The position numbers and the translations under genes are program-made. Positions 1 to 5,344 of a stretch of 7,562 nucleotides of DNA are shown piece by piece (the stretch's first letter is position 1; every line of letters starts with the position of its first letter). A model generated the notes under the pieces. The model saw nothing but the letters and a program-made list of their open reading frames with translations, was not told the DNA's origin and ran no database searches. The stretch comes from an uncultured bacterium (GTDB taxonomy: Bacteria; Actinomycetota; Coriobacteriia; Coriobacteriales; Coriobacteriaceae): contig CAJMPE010000096.1 in NCBI GenBank assembly GCA_905215275.1, forward strand, positions 1-7,562, in the 5' to 3' direction.

Positions 1-14
1 AGGAAGGATCTTAC

Positions 15-650
15 TTATTTCTTCATAGCCTCTTCATAGGCCAGAACGCGCTGCATCTCGTTGTAAACGATCATATAGCCTTCGTCCACGCCCATGCCGG
101 GCTTCGCCAGGATCTGGTCAGGCTGGGTAGCCATGGCCACCTGGACGCACACCTGAGCGCTCCGGTCGGTCTCGTTGCAGGTACCGCCCTGATAAGCGCC
201 GATGCCCTTCTTCTTGCAGTAGAGCACAGCTTCGGCGATGTCGTTCATGCCGCCCAGGTCGGGGGTCTTGATCTGGATCATATGGCCGGCCTTGTTGTCG
301 GCGAAGTAGATGATGTCCTCCAGAGTGTTGCACCACTCGTCGGCCACGATCTCCACGGGGATGTTCTTCTTGTCGCAGATAGCGGTGAGATCCCGCAGAG
401 CTTCCATCTGCTTTGTGCGGTCGCCCACATCCACGGGGCCTTCGATGCGCAGGTGGAAGGGGGCGGCAGCGTCGCACAGGGTCTTCATGTAATCGGCGAT
501 CTTCTCCAGATCGTTGTTGAAGGCGATGCCCATGGTGCCGTACACATCGATGTGCAGCACAGGCTGATAGCTCTCGTCCTTGCGCAGGGCGATGGACTTG
601 ACGATGCCGGGGGTAAAGGTGGATCCGCCACCACACAGAGTAATGATCAT
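15..650 (-). CDS. Chimeric ORF: GH4 glucosidase N-terminus joined to methylaspartate ammonia-lyase C-terminal domain
   Basis: This 211-residue ORF joins two unrelated families. Residues 1-26 carry GGGSTFTPGIV, the N-terminal NAD-binding strand and glycine loop of GH4 6-phospho-alpha-glucosidases. From residue 22 at the latest it follows methylaspartate ammonia-lyase (EC 4.3.1.2; 3-methylaspartate to mesaconate plus ammonia, glutamate fermentation). Recalled against the roughly 413-residue clostridial enzyme, a constant offset of 203 places D35, E70 and D104 on the Mg ligands D238, E273 and D307, K128 on catalytic K331, and C158 on C361. The N-terminal capping domain and the other catalytic residue, H194, are absent. 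The GH4 part lacks everything after the first Rossmann strand. An AAGGAG ribosome site at 660-665 lies 9 bases before the ATG, inside the end of the permease gene, whose stop is 3 bases upstream. The start therefore looks native to the PTS operon and the remainder looks foreign. Neither activity is expected. Confidence 0.85.
   Translation of the reverse strand: MIITLCGGGSTFTPGIVKSIALRKDESYQPVLHIDVYGTMGIAFNNDLEKIADYMKTLCDAAAPFHLRIEGPVDVGDRTKQMEALRDLTAICDKKNIPVEIVADEWCNTLEDIIYFADNKAGHMIQIKTPDLGGMNDIAEAVLYCKKKGIGAYQGGTCNETDRSAQVCVQVAMATQPDQILAKPGMGVDEGYMIVYNEMQRVLAYEEAMKK
573..587 (-). other. Fusion junction (LRKDE microhomology)
   Basis: These 15 bases encode residues 22-26 (LRKDE), where the GH4-like and ammonia-lyase-like parts meet. 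The segment suits both: GH4 proteins of this type can continue as VKSIALRKDE after the glycine loop, and the lyase has an LR..E..Y.P segment just before its HIDVYG metal-binding strand. The crossover cannot be placed more precisely within these bases, which is what a microhomology join would leave. The claim for the GH4 side is from memory of the family. Confidence 0.6.
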
Positions 651-653
651 TGT

Positions 654-2270
654 TTACTGCTCCTTCTCAATTGCGTTTTCGACCTTGTCGCGCATCTCGG
701 CGACCTTCATGCCAAAGATGATCTGGATATTATTGCCGTTGCGGTTGATGCCGCTGTTGGGCACGTGGTTGATGAGGTCCTCATTGATGAGGTCCGGGTT
801 CTTAACGTTCACGCGAAGACGCGTAAAGCAGTTCTCGAGCTCTTCGATGTTGTCCTTGCCACCAAGACCTGCGACCAGGTCGGCAATACCTGCATCGACG
901 CCCTCTGCGGGAGCTGCGGCAACAGCGCCCTGCTTCACCGCGACAGACGCGGCGGCCTCGCCCTCGGCAACGGACTCGGCGAGCTCGGACTCCTCCTCGC
1001 GACCAGGCGTGTGAAGGTTGAGCTTCTTGATGAGGAAGGTGAAGAGGAAGAAGTACAGAGCGGCGTTGACGACTCCAAGCACCAGCATAACCGGCCAGTT
1101 GGTCTTATCGACACCGAGGACCAGGTTGGAAACCACGATGTTGATGATGCCGCCTGCAGTCGAAGCGGGCACGGAGAGGACCTTGAGCAGGACCAGGAAG
1201 ATGCCGGAAAGAACCGAGTGAACGACAAAGAGCACGGGAGCGGCAAAGACAAAGAGGAAGTCCATGGGCTCGGTGACACAGGAGAGCACGGCGGTGATGA
1301 TCAGCGGGATGATAACGGCCTTGGTCTTATCCTTGTTCCCCTTGTAAGCGGTGACGATAAAGGCGAGACCGATACCGATGTAGGGCCACAGGTTGTTGAA
1401 GGTATAGCTGTTGAAGTAGGTGCTATCGGAGAAGGGCTGGCCCGTCATTGCCATCTCGGCAACACGGATGGGATAGGCGCCGGCAATAACCTGATCACCC
1501 AGCGTCAGGGTGCCGCCCACATCGGAGAACTGGAACGGGGTGTAGATGAGGTGGTGCAGACCGGTGGGAACGAGCAGCTTGTTGAGCATGCCGTAGATAA
1601 ACAGACCGATGTTGCCCGACTCCTTAATGATGCCGGCAACGGAGGAGATGGCGCCCTGAACCGGAGGCCAAACGATGCAGAAGCCAGCGCCCATGATCCA
1701 GGAGATGATGATCATGATCAGGAACGGGAAGCGAACGCCCGAGAACATCGAAAGGGCAATGGGGAACTGCTTGTTCGAGCACTTGTTGAACACGGCACCG
1801 GTGATGCAACCAAGAATGATGCCGCCAAACACGCCGGTATCGAGCACCTGGATGCCCATAACGGTGGCCTGGCCGGTTCCGGTAAGGCCGAGCATGCCGC
1901 TCGCATCGGCAAGTGAGCCGGTGGCGTTGAGCACGATGTTGTTAGCCTGCAGGAACAGGAAGAACGACATCAGGGCGATCAGCGAAGCATGGCCCTTGTT
2001 CTTCTTTGCCATGGCGCCGGCGATGCCCACGCAGAACAGAATCGAGAGGTTGTTGATGATAAACATCAGCGACTGGTAAACAACGGCGCCCACAAGCTGG
2101 AACGGACCGGAGCCCAGTACGGGGACCAAAGCACAAATGGTCTTGTTGGTCAGAATGATGCCCACGATGAGCAGGATGCCGACAACCGAGAGATACATCA
2201 TCGGCTGAACGATCGACTTTGCGAACACCTCCAACGGCGCTTTGAAATTGAACTTCTTTTTTGCGGTCAT
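654..2270 (-). CDS. PTS EIICB permease, alpha-glucoside/maltose type (glucose superfamily)
   Basis: This membrane transporter imports a sugar, probably an alpha-glucoside such as maltose, and phosphorylates it. It has 538 residues. The EIIC part (about 1-420) is a run of hydrophobic segments with the sugar-site signatures GLHHLIYTPFQF (about 237-248) and TEPMDF (about 333-338). An Ala/Glu-rich linker (about 422-460) joins it to the EIIB domain, where C481 in ENCFTRLR is the phosphorylated cysteine. No EIIA domain is fused; the separate EIIA two genes upstream can supply it. The open frame reaches back to a TTG at 2297, but the ATG at 2268-2270 has a strong purine-rich ribosome site 7 bases away and begins with the usual MTAKKKFNFKAPLEVFAKS. 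The stop sits 3 bases before the next start, so the two are translationally coupled. Alpha-glucoside specificity is inferred from family likeness and the GH4 start downstream; the exact sugar is unknown. Confidence 0.9.
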   Translation of the reverse strand: MTAKKKFNFKAPLEVFAKSIVQPMMYLSVVGILLIVGIILTNKTICALVPVLGSGPFQLVGAVVYQSLMFIINNLSILFCVGIAGAMAKKNKGHASLIALMSFFLFLQANNIVLNATGSLADASGMLGLTGTGQATVMGIQVLDTGVFGGIILGCITGAVFNKCSNKQFPIALSMFSGVRFPFLIMIIISWIMGAGFCIVWPPVQGAISSVAGIIKESGNIGLFIYGMLNKLLVPTGLHHLIYTPFQFSDVGGTLTLGDQVIAGAYPIRVAEMAMTGQPFSDSTYFNSYTFNNLWPYIGIGLAFIVTAYKGNKDKTKAVIIPLIITAVLSCVTEPMDFLFVFAAPVLFVVHSVLSGIFLVLLKVLSVPASTAGGIINIVVSNLVLGVDKTNWPVMLVLGVVNAALYFFLFTFLIKKLNLHTPGREEESELAESVAEGEAAASVAVKQGAVAAAPAEGVDAGIADLVAGLGGKDNIEELENCFTRLRVNVKNPDLINEDLINHVPNSGINRNGNNIQIIFGMKVAEMRDKVENAIEKEQ

Positions 2271-2277
2271 AGCGGTA

Positions 2278-2289
2278 CTCCCCTTCCTT
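2278..2289 (-). promoter_or_regulatory. Ribosome binding site deciding the EIICB start
   Basis: On the minus strand this reads AAGGAAGGGGAG, ending 7 bases before the ATG at 2268-2270. The alternative TTG at 2297 lies upstream of this site and has no comparable ribosome site of its own, so the ATG is preferred. Confidence 0.8.
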
Positions 2290-2307
2290 TTCCGCAAATT
2301 AAGACAG

Positions 2308-2364
2308 ATGTGCCCTGGACAAGACCGTGAGCCTTGCCTTATATCAATCGATGTGTGGGCACGT
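2308..2364 (-). other. Possible intercistronic hairpin between antiterminator and EIICB genes
   Basis: The 99-base gap between the antiterminator stop and the EIICB start holds an 8-bp inverted repeat with one wobble pair (ACGTGCCC on the transcript with GGGCACAT, plus coordinates 2357-2364 and 2308-2315). Nested inside is a smaller stem, GGCAAG/CTTGTC (2333-2338 and 2318-2323). No T-tract follows, so this is not a normal intrinsic terminator. It might tune mRNA stability between cistrons, or be chance. Confidence 0.3.
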
Positions 2365-2369
2365 TATGC

Positions 2370-3236
2370 CTAGAGACCAGGTTCTCCAAGCAGGTTAACA
2401 ATGTGATATGCGAGATAACTCTTCTCAGCATCGGTAACGACAACGTTATAGGTAGACGACAAGTGGGCGGCTATGGCGTCCGCGCACGAGAATGCGCAGG
2501 GATACGCCGTTTCATCGATTCGGAACAGCGCGTCTCCGTTGATTTGCCCTGCCGTAGGATCGAGCGCTCGCTGTGCGAAAAACTGCAGGTGACGAACGAA
2601 ACGTTCGTAAGGCAGCGAGGTGTCATCGAGAGTCGTAGCATAGCGCTTGGAAACAATCGCGAGCACGTCGCGAACAAGCTGGACCGAAACAATCAAACGA
2701 TCGGAGCGTTGCGGCATGGTGGCGTTGACGATATGCAGCGTAATAAAACCCTGCTCTTCTTCGCTCATCTGGATGCCCATATACTCCTTGATAATCTGCA
2801 GCGCACGGCCCGCAAGCGCATACTCCTTGCGATAGAATTGCTGGATCTCGAGCAGCAACGGATTCTCACAGGAGACGCCCTTGCGCTCACGCTCCAAGGC
2901 AAGGCTGATATGGTCTGCGAGAGCAATGAGAATCTTGTCGTTGATATCAACATTGAGCTCTCGACGGAGCATCTGAACAATGTCCTCGGCAATCACGAGG
3001 TTGACGGTGGGGATGGACTCCAAAAGATGTGCCAAGCGGTCGATCGTACGCGAATCCTGAGAAGTTCCCTCCTGCAACGCGTAGGTCTTTTCGATCGACG
3101 CCTCGTCGATGGCATCGCCGGCATGACGGCCGAAGCAGAGGCCTCGACCGATGACGATGAGCTCGGAGCCATCGTCCGAAGTGACCATTGCGACGTTGTT
3201 GTTAAAAACTCGCTTGATAACCACGGTACCCACCAC
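2370..3236 (-). CDS. BglG/LicT-family transcriptional antiterminator
   Basis: This is an RNA-binding antiterminator controlled by PTS phosphorylation: when its sugar is present it binds a leader RNA hairpin and prevents premature termination. It has the standard layout: a CAT RNA-binding domain (about 5-60, with NNN at 12-14 and GRGLCFG at 30-36), then PRD1 (about 70-172) and PRD2 (about 175-285). All four regulatory histidines are present: H109 (ADHISLAL), H168 (ITLHIVN), H216 (FVRHLQFFAQR) and H278 (LAYHIVN). The length, 288 residues, is normal for LicT-like proteins. The start is uncertain. GTG codons at 3234-3236, 3231-3233 and 3222-3224 are all possible, and the third aligns best with LicT's first residue. 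No clear ribosome site precedes any of them. The EIIA stop lies only 6 bases upstream of the first GTG, so coupled translation is likely. Its probable target is the leader hairpin at 3836-3867. Confidence 0.92.
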   Translation of the reverse strand: MVGTVVIKRVFNNNVAMVTSDDGSELIVIGRGLCFGRHAGDAIDEASIEKTYALQEGTSQDSRTIDRLAHLLESIPTVNLVIAEDIVQMLRRELNVDINDKILIALADHISLALERERKGVSCENPLLLEIQQFYRKEYALAGRALQIIKEYMGIQMSEEEQGFITLHIVNATMPQRSDRLIVSVQLVRDVLAIVSKRYATTLDDTSLPYERFVRHLQFFAQRALDPTAGQINGDALFRIDETAYPCAFSCADAIAAHLSSTYNVVVTDAEKSYLAYHIVNLLGEPGL

Positions 3237-3242
3237 AAGAAT

Positions 3243-3755
3243 TTACTCGGAAAGCCAGACGACAGGCTCTTTAACAGCAACAGGGCCGGAAGCATGCTCA
3301 CGAAGAGTCGAGTTCTCCGAGCGCTCGCACACGATAACGAAGACCGTGTGATCGAAGCCGGCGGCGCGGACCGCGTCGAAATCGACCTCGACGAGGGGCT
3401 GGCCCGCGTCGACATGGTCGCCCTGGGCAACGAGCGCATGGAAGCCCTTGCCCTCAAGCTTAACAGTGTCGATTCCGATATGCAGCATCACCTGAGCAGA
3501 GCTGTCGTCGGACATGATGCCCAGCGCGTGCTCAGTCGGAAACAGCGCCGCGACGGTGCCGGAAACAGGGGCGCACACCGTTCCCTCTTGGGGAACCACG
3601 GCAACGCCATCGCCCACTGCACGGCTGCTAAAAGCGGGATCATTGGTATTTTCTAGATGAACAAGCTCGCCGGAAACGGGAGCGAGGATTTCGAACTCGG
3701 AAGCTGCAGTCTTCTGCTCATCCGAACCGCCCATCAGGCGAGAAAAGAAACCCAT
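3243..3755 (-). CDS. PTS EIIA component, glucose (Crr-like) family
   Basis: This cytoplasmic phosphocarrier passes phosphate from HPr to the EIIB domain of the permease. The 170 residues match the length of E. coli Crr (169). The fold signatures are ILAPVSGELVHLEN (about 23-36), a second APVSGTV turn (62-68), and the active-site segment VMLHIGIDTVKLEGKGF, where H92 is the phosphorylated histidine; H76 (EHALGI) is the supporting histidine. The frame stays open up to 3818, but the ATG at 3753-3755 has an AAGGGA ribosome site 9 bases upstream and gives the usual short amphipathic start MGFFSRLMGG, so it is chosen. It is the first gene of the PTS operon, followed after 6 bases by the antiterminator gene. 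Because the permease in this operon has no EIIA domain, this protein most likely serves it, though a general Crr-like role is possible. Confidence 0.92.
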   Translation of the reverse strand: MGFFSRLMGGSDEQKTAASEFEILAPVSGELVHLENTNDPAFSSRAVGDGVAVVPQEGTVCAPVSGTVAALFPTEHALGIMSDDSSAQVMLHIGIDTVKLEGKGFHALVAQGDHVDAGQPLVEVDFDAVRAAGFDHTVFVIVCERSENSTLREHASGPVAVKEPVVWLSE

Positions 3756-3780
3756 GGTGGCATGTCCCTTCATAAATATA

Positions 3781-3843
3781 GCCCAACCAAAATCAAGCGA
3801 ATGCGTCCATAGAGACACACCCGTTCAAAGACTTTGGTTAGGC
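3781..3843 (-). terminator. Candidate leader terminator hairpin, alternative to the RAT-like hairpin
   Basis: In the transcript, GCCTAACCAAA (plus 3833-3843) can pair with TTTGGTTGGGC (plus 3781-3791), one wobble included. The stem can extend to about 14 bp with one more wobble (3830-3843 with 3781-3794), around a loop of about 35 bases. The following bases, TATATTTATG, are U-rich but not a clean U-tract. The 5' arm contains TAACC, which is also the 3' arm of the hairpin at 3836-3867, so only one can form at a time. That is the layout of BglG/LicT-type attenuators. The weak U-tract is the main doubt. Confidence 0.5.
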
Positions 3844-3867
3844 CCACGTCCGAGGGACTCGGTAACC
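3836..3867 (-). promoter_or_regulatory. Candidate RAT (ribonucleic antiterminator) hairpin
   Basis: In the EIIA leader, GGTTA and TAACC form an outer stem and CCGAG/CTCGG an inner stem with a 3-base loop, leaving about 9 unpaired bases on the 3' side. The total of 32 nt is close to the roughly 30 nt of known RAT elements, and the GGTTAC start and GGC..AACC end resemble them. It overlaps the terminator-like stem and lies downstream of the predicted promoter, as expected for the target of the BglG-type protein encoded in this operon. The primary sequence is divergent from the LicT/SacY consensus, so this is an inference from structure and context. Confidence 0.5.
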
Positions 3868-3892
3868 TTCCGCATTTCTTTTTACGGGAGCT

Positions 3893-3920
3893 ATTGTAGA
3901 CAAGCCCAAAGCCGGAACAA
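3893..3920 (-). promoter_or_regulatory. Predicted sigma70-type promoter of the PTS operon
   Basis: Minus-strand TTGTTC (plus 3915-3920) and TACAAT (plus 3893-3898) are separated by 16 bases. The -10 box matches 5 of 6 consensus positions and the -35 box is weak, which fits an activated promoter. Transcription would begin near 3886, giving a leader of about 130 bases that contains the two alternative hairpins before the EIIA start. Confidence 0.55.
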
Positions 3921-3932
3921 CCATTATGACCG

Positions 3933-3962
3933 ATGAACGGTATTTTTTCTTCGATAAACGGT
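3933..3962 (-). promoter_or_regulatory. LytTR-type double operator (two 9-bp direct repeats, 12-bp spacer)
   Basis: Minus-strand ACCGTTTAT (plus 3954-3962) and ACCGTTCAT (plus 3933-3941) both fit the published LytTR-family consensus [TA][AC][CA]GTTN[AG][TG] at all nine positions. They are spaced 12 bases apart, giving the 21-bp period typical of AgrA-like regulators. They end 12 bases before the predicted -35 box and read in the same direction as the PTS operon. The longer repeated unit is 15 bp with one mismatch (3931-3945 and 3952-3966). No LytTR gene lies in the window, so the regulator would act in trans. Confidence 0.55.
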
Positions 3963-3970
3963 ATTTAGGC

Positions 3971-4017
3971 GGCACTTAGGGACGTTCCTTTTCTGCCGGC
4001 ACCCGGGGACACTCCTT
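3971..4017. repeat. Imperfect direct repeat, 20-bp unit, period 27
   Basis: Plus 3971-3990 and 3998-4017 match at 15 of 20 positions, both of the form GGCAC...GGGAC...CCTT. A third related segment (GCGCGGGGACACCCC, about 4926-4940) precedes the other REP-like palindrome at the same relative place, so this repeat appears to be part of the same dispersed element family. Confidence 0.5.
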
Positions 4018-4022
4018 GCTCT

Positions 4023-4085
4023 GGTGCAATGGGGTCAGGTTTGTTTGCACCAACTTGGTGCAGATTAACCTGACCTCATTGCACC
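4023..4085. repeat. REP-like palindromic element, copy 1
   Basis: Two 29-bp arms (4023-4051 and 4057-4085) match as an inverted repeat at 25 of 29 positions around a 5-base centre. The core is GGGGTCAGGTT flanked by TGCACC ends. It begins 13 bases after the stop of the ferredoxin-like gene. It is 89% identical (56 of 63) to copy 2. It could act as a 3' end stabiliser or partial terminator. It resembles REP elements mobilised by Y1-type (RAYT) transposases, but no such gene is in the window. Confidence 0.75.
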
Positions 4086-4098
4086 AATCTCGCTTGCG

Positions 4099-4860
4099 TT
4101 AGATGAAGATCTCACATTCCCTGCGCTCGACGCAAGCCTTGCTCAGCATCTGGGTAACGGCGGCAAGTTTGTTAGGGTCAAGTTTGCGAGCATTCTGCGA
4201 GCATACGGAGACGCAACGCATGCAGGAGATGCACGCCTCGCCATCCACCTGCCTTGGATCGTCCTTGTCGATAGCTCGAACAGGGCACAACGCAGCGCAA
4301 GCACCGCAGGAGACGCAATCCTCCGTTGCATGGGGCACCATACTGTGGCCTCCAGCTTGCTTATAAGGACGATTGCCGGGAATAGAGGGCTCGGACGCAG
4401 CCCCGTTCAGTAGCTTTTGCCGGATTCGCTGCGCAAACTCTGAAAGTTGCGCCACATCCTGCGCATCCGGTCGCCCAGCAGCAAACTGACGAGCAACGGA
4501 ATGCTCGGCAATGGCAGAAACCGCTGCAACCACCCTAAATCCGGCACGCTTCGCAACGTCTTCCAGCTCAATAAGCGTATCCTCAAACGCGCGGCCCCCG
4601 TAAACACAAACCAAAACAGCCCGAGCTCCGTTGCCACGCACCATTCCCAGTCGCTCAACCGCCACAGCTGGAACCCTGCCAGCATATGATGGGACGGAGA
4701 TAACCGCAACGTCGCCCTTCGCCATCGAGACCCCGTGGAAATCCAACCCGCTATCGGTCAGATCGACGGTAACGATATTCCCATCCAGCGCCCCGGTCAC
4801 AAGACCAGACACTTTCTCCGTTCCGCCCGTCGGACTAAACACAATTTCGAACATGCTCAT
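4099..4860 (-). CDS. EFR1-type flavodoxin/ferredoxin fusion protein, 2x[4Fe-4S]
   Basis: This is a soluble electron-transfer protein of 253 residues. The N-terminal half (about 1-150) is flavodoxin-like: the FMN-phosphate loop is SPTGGTEKV (9-17), followed by strands VAVISVPSYAGRVP (51-64) and ARAVLVCVYGGR (79-90). The C-terminal part holds two full CxxCxxCxxxC motifs, C182/C185/C188/C192 (with the typical following proline) and C210/C213/C216/C220, each binding one [4Fe-4S] cluster. Such flavodoxin plus bacterial ferredoxin fusions are common in strict anaerobes; physiological partners are generally unknown. The ATG at 4858-4860 is chosen because GGGGAGG ends 7 bases upstream; the second ATG at 4852-4854 would be 13 away. 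The open frame extends to 5010, but that part is translated repeat sequence. The gene stands alone, with REP-like palindromes on both sides, and shows no obvious link to the PTS operon. Confidence 0.88.
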   Translation of the reverse strand: MSMFEIVFSPTGGTEKVSGLVTGALDGNIVTVDLTDSGLDFHGVSMAKGDVAVISVPSYAGRVPAVAVERLGMVRGNGARAVLVCVYGGRAFEDTLIELEDVAKRAGFRVVAAVSAIAEHSVARQFAAGRPDAQDVAQLSEFAQRIRQKLLNGAASEPSIPGNRPYKQAGGHSMVPHATEDCVSCGACAALCPVRAIDKDDPRQVDGEACISCMRCVSVCSQNARKLDPNKLAAVTQMLSKACVERRECEIFI

Positions 4861-4867
4861 CGAACAT

Positions 4868-4874
4868 CCTCCCC
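4868..4874 (-). promoter_or_regulatory. Ribosome binding site of the EFR1-type gene
   Basis: Minus-strand GGGGAGG, 7 bases from the ATG at 4858-4860. It settles the start and rules out the 50-residue longer reading that runs into the repeat. Confidence 0.8.
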
Positions 4875-4945
4875 TACGCTTGGTAACACACCAAGCCGCC
4901 CGCATGCTTAGACAGAGTATACGGCGCGCGGGGACACCCCGGTTT

Positions 4946-5008
4946 AGCGCAAAGGGGTCAGGTTTGTTTCCACCAACCTGGTGCAGATTAACCTGACCCC
5001 TTTGCACC
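4946..5008. repeat. REP-like palindromic element, copy 2
   Basis: Arms 4946-4974 and 4980-5008 match as an inverted repeat at 23 of 29 positions around a 5-base centre. It has the same orientation as copy 1 and 7 differences over 63 bases. At arm position 8 both arms have changed together (T:A in copy 1, A:T in copy 2), so pairing is kept. It lies 85 bases before the ferredoxin-like start and would be in that gene's leader if the promoter is further upstream. It is preceded by a small GGGG-ACA-CCCC palindrome (about 4930-4940). Confidence 0.75.
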
Positions 5009-5033
5009 AAACTATGCTGTCTGCCTCATTGAT

Positions 5034-5061
5034 TTGCATAATTTCCGTTACAGATTGCATA
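5034..5061. repeat. TTGCATA direct repeat, 21-bp period
   Basis: Plus 5034-5040 and 5055-5061 are identical 7-mers two helical turns apart, in AT-rich DNA upstream of the EFR1-type gene. This could be a regulator site near that gene's promoter, or chance. Confidence 0.3.
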
Positions 5062-5107
5062 TATTTACGTGATACCGCTGTGTTCTCCTGAGGTACCCCA
5101 TCCCGGA

Positions 5108-5344
5108 CCGTGCAAAAAACGGAGTATTCTGCAACGCGCTCGTGCCAACACCGCCGCGAGCGGGCAAAACTGTAGGGCGCTGCATCATTTTGGGTTCCGC
5201 TATAACGAGAATGACACACCTTTGCACCGGAAAACGGAAAAGTCTGACTCAAAACACTCGCTAGGGATATCCGAAGGCCACCGCTGGCGACGTCGAATCG
5301 TATGCAGGCAACTCGATCTGCAGAATACTCCAAAAAATGCACGG
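5108..5344. repeat. Long-range inverted motif pair (TGCAGAATACTCC-N7-GCACGG)
   Basis: The segment 5319-5344 reads TGCAGAATACTCC, seven A/T-rich bases, GCACGG. The segment 5108-5133 carries the same motif on the other strand. The 13-base and 6-base blocks are identical; the 7-base spacer is GTTTTTT in one and AAAAAAT in the other. The copies lie 185 bases apart and look like a dispersed intergenic motif or paired protein-binding sites. Confidence 0.6.

Noticed and set aside
621..626. GGATCC (BamHI) site close to the fusion, considered as a cloning or vector trace
   Set aside because: It encodes the natural Gly-Ser of the GH4 glycine loop and lies about 35 bases from the junction, so it does not explain the join.
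282..1916. 544-codon plus-strand open frame opposite the permease and lyase segment
   Set aside because: It is antisense to the EIICB permease and chimeric ORF, has low-complexity Asp/Gly/His-rich composition and no family resemblance; it is a codon-bias shadow.
2271..2297. TTG-initiated 9-residue longer N-terminus of the EIICB permease
   Set aside because: It would include the strong ribosome site itself; the ATG at 2268-2270 has ideal spacing and a family-like start.
2334..3656. 440-codon plus-strand open frame
   Set aside because: It lies opposite the clear BglG-type and EIIA genes, crosses their boundary, and has no recognisable motif.
3971..4085. CRISPR-like repeats
   Set aside because: There are only two or three degenerate units with no regular spacers, and no cas genes nearby.
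4861..5010. 50-residue N-terminal extension of the EFR1-type protein
   Set aside because: It translates the REP-like palindrome and the ribosome site; the flavodoxin fold starts at the ATG at 4860.
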